From the NCBI GenBank assembly GCA_004553095.1, contig SFMJ01000134.1, positions 1 to 8,443 of the forward strand: 8,443 nucleotides of DNA, written 5' to 3'. The notes below the pieces were generated by a model that was given only the letters and a program-made list of their open reading frames with translations, did no database searches and was not told the origin of the DNA. Positions within the stretch are counted from its first letter, which is position 1. Every line of letters starts with the position of its first letter. Below are positions 5,239 through 8,443 of this stretch, piece by piece. A program made the position numbers and the translations under genes. Source of the DNA: Bacteroidales bacterium. Lineage in GTDB: Bacteria; Bacteroidota; Bacteroidia; Bacteroidales; Muribaculaceae.

Positions 5239-6549
5239 TTACAGCGATTTTAGCACCCATTTTGACCTATACGCCTCTATATGACGGATGGCGCAATAGA
5301 GGGCGATAGCCCATGCCTCTTCACCTGTCCAGCCCTCGCCGAGCATCCGGATGTTCTCCGCATCACTCTTGTCGTTGGCGGCAAGAGTCACTGCATTACG
5401 AGTGAGGTCGGCAAGGTATCGCTTATCTTCCTCATATTCCCCTTTGTAGATGGCGTCAAGAGCGTCGATGGCGTCAAGAGCAATGTCAGAAATATTTGCC
5501 TTAATCTCGCTCTCTTCCATCCTTATCACATGGTAGATAAGATGGGTAAGCATAGCCGCAGGCAGGAATGCCAAGGGATGCTTATGGGTGACAGAAGCCA
5601 CTTCGCCACCGGCCTCGTCCATTTGCTGAATACTGTAAGGGAATTGATCACGACTCCAATAACCCGCCATCAGCAGAGCCATGGGAGCCACTCGCATGAT
5701 GCCACCGCAACCTTTGCTATTGTTCTTCACCTCTTTGCATTGAAGCAAACTTTCACATGCCGACAGGCATGTGAGCCCGGGAGCACGACGGTGTGCCAGT
5801 TGCGGAATATCCCGAATCCAGGTGGCGTTAAAATCATGAGTCTGCGATCCTCTTCTCTTACCGGTCTGTGTATAATACCAGTCAAGGTATGCTTCACCCA
5901 CATACGTCTCCGGCTGTCCTCCGATGCCTCGCATATAGCCGCGTGTTATTCCCATCAGCATGCCACAGGCAGTGAAGAGCGTCATCTGTGTGTCATCGCT
6001 TATCAAAGCCTTGCCATCTGAGTCCAAGTCGAACTTCGTGATGCCATTAGCTCCATATTGTGCCAAGATGCTCTTGCGGCTTATGAACTCCACAGCATAG
6101 CCCAATGCATCGCCGGCGGCACCGGCCATCAACGATCCGCGGATGCGATCTTTTGTCCTCAACTTCAAGTCTTCGACAAATTCTTTTGGCAAAATTATGT
6201 TCGCTATGTCGATGGCTTCGGCGAAGAGTGGGGCTATCTCTTCGTCGCGGAATCCGGCTATGCCACATCCGATTCTCGTAACGAGGAATGTGAGTTCTGC
6301 GTGCTCCTTGGCAAAGCTGATGAACTCATCTACGTATGGCTTGATGGTTTCCACGCCACCCTGCATTGTGGGGATGGCGTAGGTCTGACCATGCAAACCG
6401 ACACCTTCGCCCCAGACGGCACCAAAACGTGCGTAAGCCAACCGCGCTGCGCCGCCACCATGGGAGCCTGCCAGGTTGCTGCCAAACACGAATATCTCAT
6501 TCTCTTTCAATTCCGAAATCCTTCCGGGTGTATATTTCCTATCGTACAT
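5239..6549 (-). CDS. Macro-like domain fused to ADP-ribosylglycohydrolase, C-terminally truncated
   Basis: A 436-residue two-domain protein. Residues 1-125 have the motifs EIFVFGSNLAGSHGGGAA (about 18-35), HGQTYAIPT (53-61) and LVTRIGCGIAGF (89-100). They match the phage-associated A1S_2505-type family, which I take to be macro-domain-like. Residues 135-425 are an ADP-ribosylglycohydrolase (ARH/DraG type): RGSLMAGAAGDALG (137-150), metal-binding SDDTQMTL (184-191), GCGGIMRVAPMAL (280-292), THKHPLAF (321-328) and GEGWTGEEAWAIALYCA (404-420). Such enzymes remove ADP-ribose from proteins or small molecules using two Mg ions. After IRHIEA (421-426) the family should continue to a second metal motif of the D-x-DSTG type. 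Instead it ends YRSKWVLKSL, encoded by the 18-bp repeat, so roughly 60-80 residues and key ligands are missing. The enzyme is probably inactive or misfolded. ATG 6549 starts the first domain directly, with only a weak AAGAAG upstream. A decayed ATPase gene lies 18 nt upstream on the same strand. Confidence 0.9.
   Translation of the reverse strand: MYDRKYTPGRISELKENEIFVFGSNLAGSHGGGAARLAYARFGAVWGEGVGLHGQTYAIPTMQGGVETIKPYVDEFISFAKEHAELTFLVTRIGCGIAGFRDEEIAPLFAEAIDIANIILPKEFVEDLKLRTKDRIRGSLMAGAAGDALGYAVEFISRKSILAQYGANGITKFDLDSDGKALISDDTQMTLFTACGMLMGITRGYMRGIGGQPETYVGEAYLDWYYTQTGKRRGSQTHDFNATWIRDIPQLAHRRAPGLTCLSACESLLQCKEVKNNSKGCGGIMRVAPMALLMAGYWSRDQFPYSIQQMDEAGGEVASVTHKHPLAFLPAAMLTHLIYHVIRMEESEIKANISDIALDAIDALDAIYKGEYEEDKRYLADLTRNAVTLAANDKSDAENIRMLGEGWTGEEAWAIALYCAIRHIEAYRSKWVLKSL
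5250..5267. repeat. 18-bp direct repeat, copy 2, at the broken end of the hydrolase gene
   Basis: An exact second copy of TTAGCACCCATTTTGACC. On the minus strand it encodes SKWVLK of the abnormal hydrolase tail, so the end of family homology and the repeat coincide within a few codons. This marks a likely deletion or insertion breakpoint. Confidence 0.8.
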
Positions 6550-6567
6550 AATACTTCTTTTTTTACG

Positions 6568-6779
6568 TTATTTTAGATCAAATAGCCTCTTTATGGAATA
6601 CAACGGAATTATTACCGCGTCGGCATCCTCTACATCGATCGCATTATTTCAAGTCCGGCAAGCATTTCGGTTATGCTTCCCTTATTGACAAGATCTTGTG
6701 GGTCTCCTGTGAGAATCATCTCTATGAGTTGGCGAGACGATGAACCGTCGAGTTGCAAGATAGCAAGTAGCAATCCTGT
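6568..6779 (-). pseudogene. Remnant of an AAA/DUF4143-type ATPase
   Basis: Two adjoining frames encode fragments of the C-terminal half of Bacteroidales ATP-binding proteins with a DUF4143 domain. Frame A (6779-6630) reads TGLLLAILQLDG, then ILTGDPQ and DLVNKGSITEMLAGLEIM before a TAG. Frame B (6642-6568) continues with VEDADAVIIPLYSIKRLFDLK and a TAA, like the end of such proteins. The Walker A and B regions, the start codon and the segment between the two fragments are all missing. At least two deletions are therefore needed: one joining the promoter leader to codons for TGLLL, another near 6642. These ATPases are of uncertain function. The remnant ends 18 nt before the hydrolase ATG, so the two formed an operon. 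Family assignment rests on remembered motifs. Confidence 0.65.
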
Positions 6780-6800
6780 AATTTATTGACAATGAATATG

Positions 6801-6808
6801 CAAAGGTA
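6801..6808 (-). promoter_or_regulatory. -7 promoter box of the decayed ATPase/hydrolase operon
   Basis: TACCTTTG followed by CA on the minus strand (6808-6801) matches TAnnTTTG, with a predicted start just downstream and a leader running into the ATPase remnant. No -33 TTTG is present; that position lies in the 18-bp repeat at 6820-6837, which suggests a regulator-dependent promoter. It would now serve the hydrolase fusion. Confidence 0.5.
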
Positions 6809-6819
6809 ATAAATTTGCT

Positions 6820-6837
6820 AATTTCCGACTAATAATT
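6820..6837. promoter_or_regulatory. Operator-like 18-bp repeat, proximal copy
   Basis: AATTTCCGACTAATAATT is identical to 6853-6870. It ends 11 bp upstream of the -7 box on the minus strand, covering the place of the -33 element. Confidence 0.5.
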
Positions 6838-6852
6838 CGTGTGTTTTTTGAC

Positions 6853-6870
6853 AATTTCCGACTAATAATT
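6853..6870. promoter_or_regulatory. Operator-like 18-bp repeat, distal copy
   Basis: An exact copy of 6820-6837, spaced 33 bp start to start. This is about three turns of DNA, so both sites would face the same side of the helix. Confidence 0.5.
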
Positions 6871-6890
6871 GGCAGTTTGGCCTCTCTAAA

Positions 6891-6950
6891 CAGTCAATTC
6901 AGGGTAATCTGAGGTTCTAATACGGTCCTCTCAGATTACCCTGATGACTG
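6891..6950. repeat. Long perfect-stem hairpin downstream of the VWA gene
   Basis: TCAGGGTAATCTGAG (6899-6913) pairs perfectly with 6930-6944. After a 2-nt bulge the stem continues as CAGTCA (6891-6896) with TGACTG (6945-6950), giving 21 pairs around a 16-nt loop. There is no T-run on either side. It lies 47 nt past the VWA stop and may act as a terminator or 3'-end structure, or be a mobile repeat. Confidence 0.6.
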
Positions 6951-6958
6951 AGTTGCAC

Positions 6959-6982
6959 AGCATAGAGCGCAGCATAGAGCGC
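6959..6982. repeat. Tandem 12-mer x2
   Basis: AGCATAGAGCGC occurs twice head to tail, between the VWA stop codon and the hairpin at 6891-6950. The TAGAGCGCG core echoes the repeat family near 962 and 1172, though this may be coincidence. Confidence 0.7.
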
Positions 6983-6996
6983 GGCTCTTACTTATC

Positions 6997-7644
6997 TTAT
7001 TTGGAAAGACCCGGATTTTCGTCGAAAAGATTCAACTCTTCGTCGTAGTCTCCTCTTGAGAGATTTATGCTATAATCGATGGCGCGATCTACCATCTTAC
7101 TCATCTTCATTCCCATCTCCTCTGTGCCCTCACACGTCGCATCGAAACTCAGCGTACTCCGAATGCCCATCGAACGACCGACTCTATCGGCATCCTGATT
7201 AGCTCCGATATATGCGAAGAGCCATCCCTTAGCCTTCAGCGAATCCACCAATGCATAGATAGCCTCGCCGGTATACTCCCTTGAGGAGTTCTCATAGCCA
7301 TCCGTCACGATGGTCACGAGCACCGAGTCTGCATCAGCCACCTTTTGACGCAATGCCGTGATGGCATTGCCCATCGCATCATAGAGAGGTGTGCATGCCG
7401 TGGGGCGATACTGGTCGGAGGGGAGCTCCTCGATTCTATCTATCTCCATGCAATCATACACCGTTTTCACCTCGCAGGAATTGAACACCACGAGCGACAG
7501 GAAATGCTCCTGATCTTCATGCTCCTTCTGTGAATGGCGGATGGTCTGGATTGTTTCATTCACCGCGCCGATAGCCTGCTTCTTAATGATTCTCATAGAA
7601 CCGCTCTCATCAAGAATAATCAAATTAAAAACTCTTTGTTTCAT
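6997..7644 (-). CDS. von Willebrand factor A domain protein with intact MIDAS
   Basis: A complete 215-residue cytosolic VWA protein, with no signal peptide or transmembrane segment. The metal-ion-dependent adhesion site is complete: D12-x-S14-x-S16 in LDESGSM, T85 in CTPLYDAMG, and D115 in IVTDGYEN. A Rossmann-like alternation (LFAYIGAN at about 142-149) and an acidic tail (DYDEELNLFDENPG) follow. VWA proteins of this compact bacterial type bind partners through a Mg ion and often work with ATPases or act in stress and conflict systems; the partner here is unknown. ATG 7644 lies just before the first beta strand, the expected position, with only an A-rich leader. The gene is on the same strand as the unrecognised gene upstream and the ATPase remnant and hydrolase fusion downstream. 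Its leader is about 120 nt if the box at 7771-7778 is used. Confidence 0.93.
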   Translation of the reverse strand: MKQRVFNLIILDESGSMRIIKKQAIGAVNETIQTIRHSQKEHEDQEHFLSLVVFNSCEVKTVYDCMEIDRIEELPSDQYRPTACTPLYDAMGNAITALRQKVADADSVLVTIVTDGYENSSREYTGEAIYALVDSLKAKGWLFAYIGANQDADRVGRSMGIRSTLSFDATCEGTEEMGMKMSKMVDRAIDYSINLSRGDYDEELNLFDENPGLSK

Positions 7645-7752
7645 CTTTATCTAATTTTAAATTTGCAAATAAACTCAATACTAACTCGTTTGCCAATTCA
7701 ACCACACTCGTTGACATTGAGATAGATATAGTACATTTAAAGAAAGGGAAAA

Positions 7753-7782
7753 TCCCTACCTTTGTTTTTGCAAAGATAGGGA
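7753..7782 (-). promoter_or_regulatory. Palindromic promoter/terminator element before the VWA gene
   Basis: TCCCTACCTTTG (7753-7764) and CAAAGATAGGGA (7771-7782) form an inverted repeat with one mismatch and a TTTTTG loop. Each arm carries a TAnnTTTG box: TACCTTTG on plus, TATCTTTG (followed by CA) on minus. The minus box is a good -7 candidate for the VWA gene, though no -33 TTTG is in place. Alternatively the hairpin, followed on minus by TTTTCCCTTTCTTT, ends the transcript of the upstream gene. Both roles could coexist. Confidence 0.5.
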
Positions 7783-7858
7783 CTATTCGGCTATTCTGTC
7801 ATCGTCGTTGGCTTGCCAAAACCAACCGTCTGATTATCAGCTCAATAATTTTTATATT

Positions 7859-8443
7859 TTATGAAATTTTTATATTTGCCAATGTTGGCGGAAGTTGAAT
7901 TTTCGATGGCAGGAGTGACAAGAACTGGTTCGCCCCTATCTTGAAAGGCATACTATTGATCGTGCCGAGACGTCGCTCCAGAGTCTGGTGGATATCTCGG
8001 ATATAATCATTATATCTGCCGACGCGTCGCTTGCCGGTCGACTCATTGACACGAGTTTCCAACTCATCATAATAATGCTCTATTTGAGCGCGCTCCTCAT
8101 TGAAGAGAGCCTCATACACCTCGATAAACTCCTCGCGATGTTGTCGCAGATCCAGGACGCGAGTATTCTCCCGGTTGCGATAGCGATCGATGACATGCAT
8201 TATATAGATGCAATAAGCCGGTGCATGCTTGAAGATCAGAGGCGTCTCCACCCCATTGGAATCCTTAAGGTACATAAAATACCACAACTTATCTCGATAA
8301 TACTTCGGCTGCTTTTCGCCTCTTGGACGGATCACGAGCTCATAATTCGAGGCCCCACCCGTGATTTGGTAAATCGTCTGCTGAGCGATACCCTTATGCC
8401 GAGAATAAATCAGCTTCAGCACAGCCCTCATCTCATCAGCACT
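7859..8443 (-). CDS. Unrecognised protein, 5' end beyond the window
   Basis: I do not recognise this family. The frame is open to the window edge: four codons (SADE) precede the methionine at 8431, so that internal ATG is probably not the real start. At least 194 residues are visible. Blocks that look conserved are KYYRDKLWYFMYLKD (about 43-57 from that Met), TPLIFKHAPAYCIYIMHVIDR (about 63-83), an acidic helical stretch DLRQHREEFIEVYEALFNEE, and a C-terminal SLLPSKIQLPPTLANIKI. It has no membrane segments and looks cytosolic, with mixed alpha/beta and later helical content. It sits upstream of the VWA gene on the same strand, separated by 214 bp with the palindromic element. The 3' end overlaps one copy of a 12-bp repeat, AATTTTTATATT (7865-7876, also 7847-7858). 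Confidence 0.75.
   Translation of the reverse strand, partial: SADEMRAVLKLIYSRHKGIAQQTIYQITGGASNYELVIRPRGEKQPKYYRDKLWYFMYLKDSNGVETPLIFKHAPAYCIYIMHVIDRYRNRENTRVLDLRQHREEFIEVYEALFNEERAQIEHYYDELETRVNESTGKRRVGRYNDYIRDIHQTLERRLGTINSMPFKIGANQFLSLLPSKIQLPPTLANIKIS

Noticed and set aside
5281..6021. 246-codon plus-strand frame opposite the hydrolase
   Set aside because: Shadow of the ADP-ribosylglycohydrolase domain, with no motif of its own; likewise 6058-6576.

Overview
The window looks like a gut-type Bacteroidales chromosome or genomic-island fragment. Promoter-like elements follow the Bacteroidetes pattern (TTTG, 19-20 nt spacer, TAnnTTTG), Shine-Dalgarno sites are weak or absent, coding sequence is of medium GC between AT-rich gaps, and the IS66 element and the ATPase remnant are of kinds I associate with this order. 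I cannot fix the genus; a Muribaculaceae- or Bacteroides-like host is a guess. The first ten bases equal the 3' end of the common Illumina adapter, so position 1 is probably a raw contig end.

Layout. Positions 11-67 may be the tail of an upstream gene. A plus-strand gene of unknown function follows (124-963); its stop codon lies at the centre of a palindrome. The gap 964-1588 is packed with repeats: five 9-bp tandem units, then a 392-bp MITE-like element (1172-1563) bounded by 35-bp inverted arms and holding two long imperfect hairpins and a promoter-like box. Next is a complete classical short-chain dehydrogenase of the YdfG type (1589-2344) and a strong hairpin terminator (2437-2470). A complete-length IS66-family element fills 2551-5032, with 34-bp terminal inverted repeats and tnpA, tnpB and tnpC on the minus strand. 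It has no target duplication, and tnpA and tnpB appear fused by a small deletion.

To the right of the IS everything reads on the minus strand. A consensus promoter (5101-5132) points into the IS and has lost any gene of its own. Then comes a fusion of a macro-like domain with an ADP-ribosylglycohydrolase (5239-6549). It ends abruptly within an 18-bp direct repeat and lacks the C-terminal metal-binding motif. Upstream of it is an eroded remnant of an AAA/DUF4143-type ATPase (6568-6779) with an intact promoter and a twin 18-bp operator-like repeat. Further upstream are a von Willebrand A protein with a complete MIDAS site (6997-7644) and an unrecognised gene running off the window end (7859-8443).

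How they may work together. An ADP-ribose-handling fusion, a VWA protein and helical proteins of unknown function suggest an ADP-ribose or stress/conflict island, now decayed by deletions and an IS. This is inference. The missing IS target duplication also means that the left half (unknown gene plus SDR) and the right half (hydrolase plus VWA) may not be true genomic neighbours.
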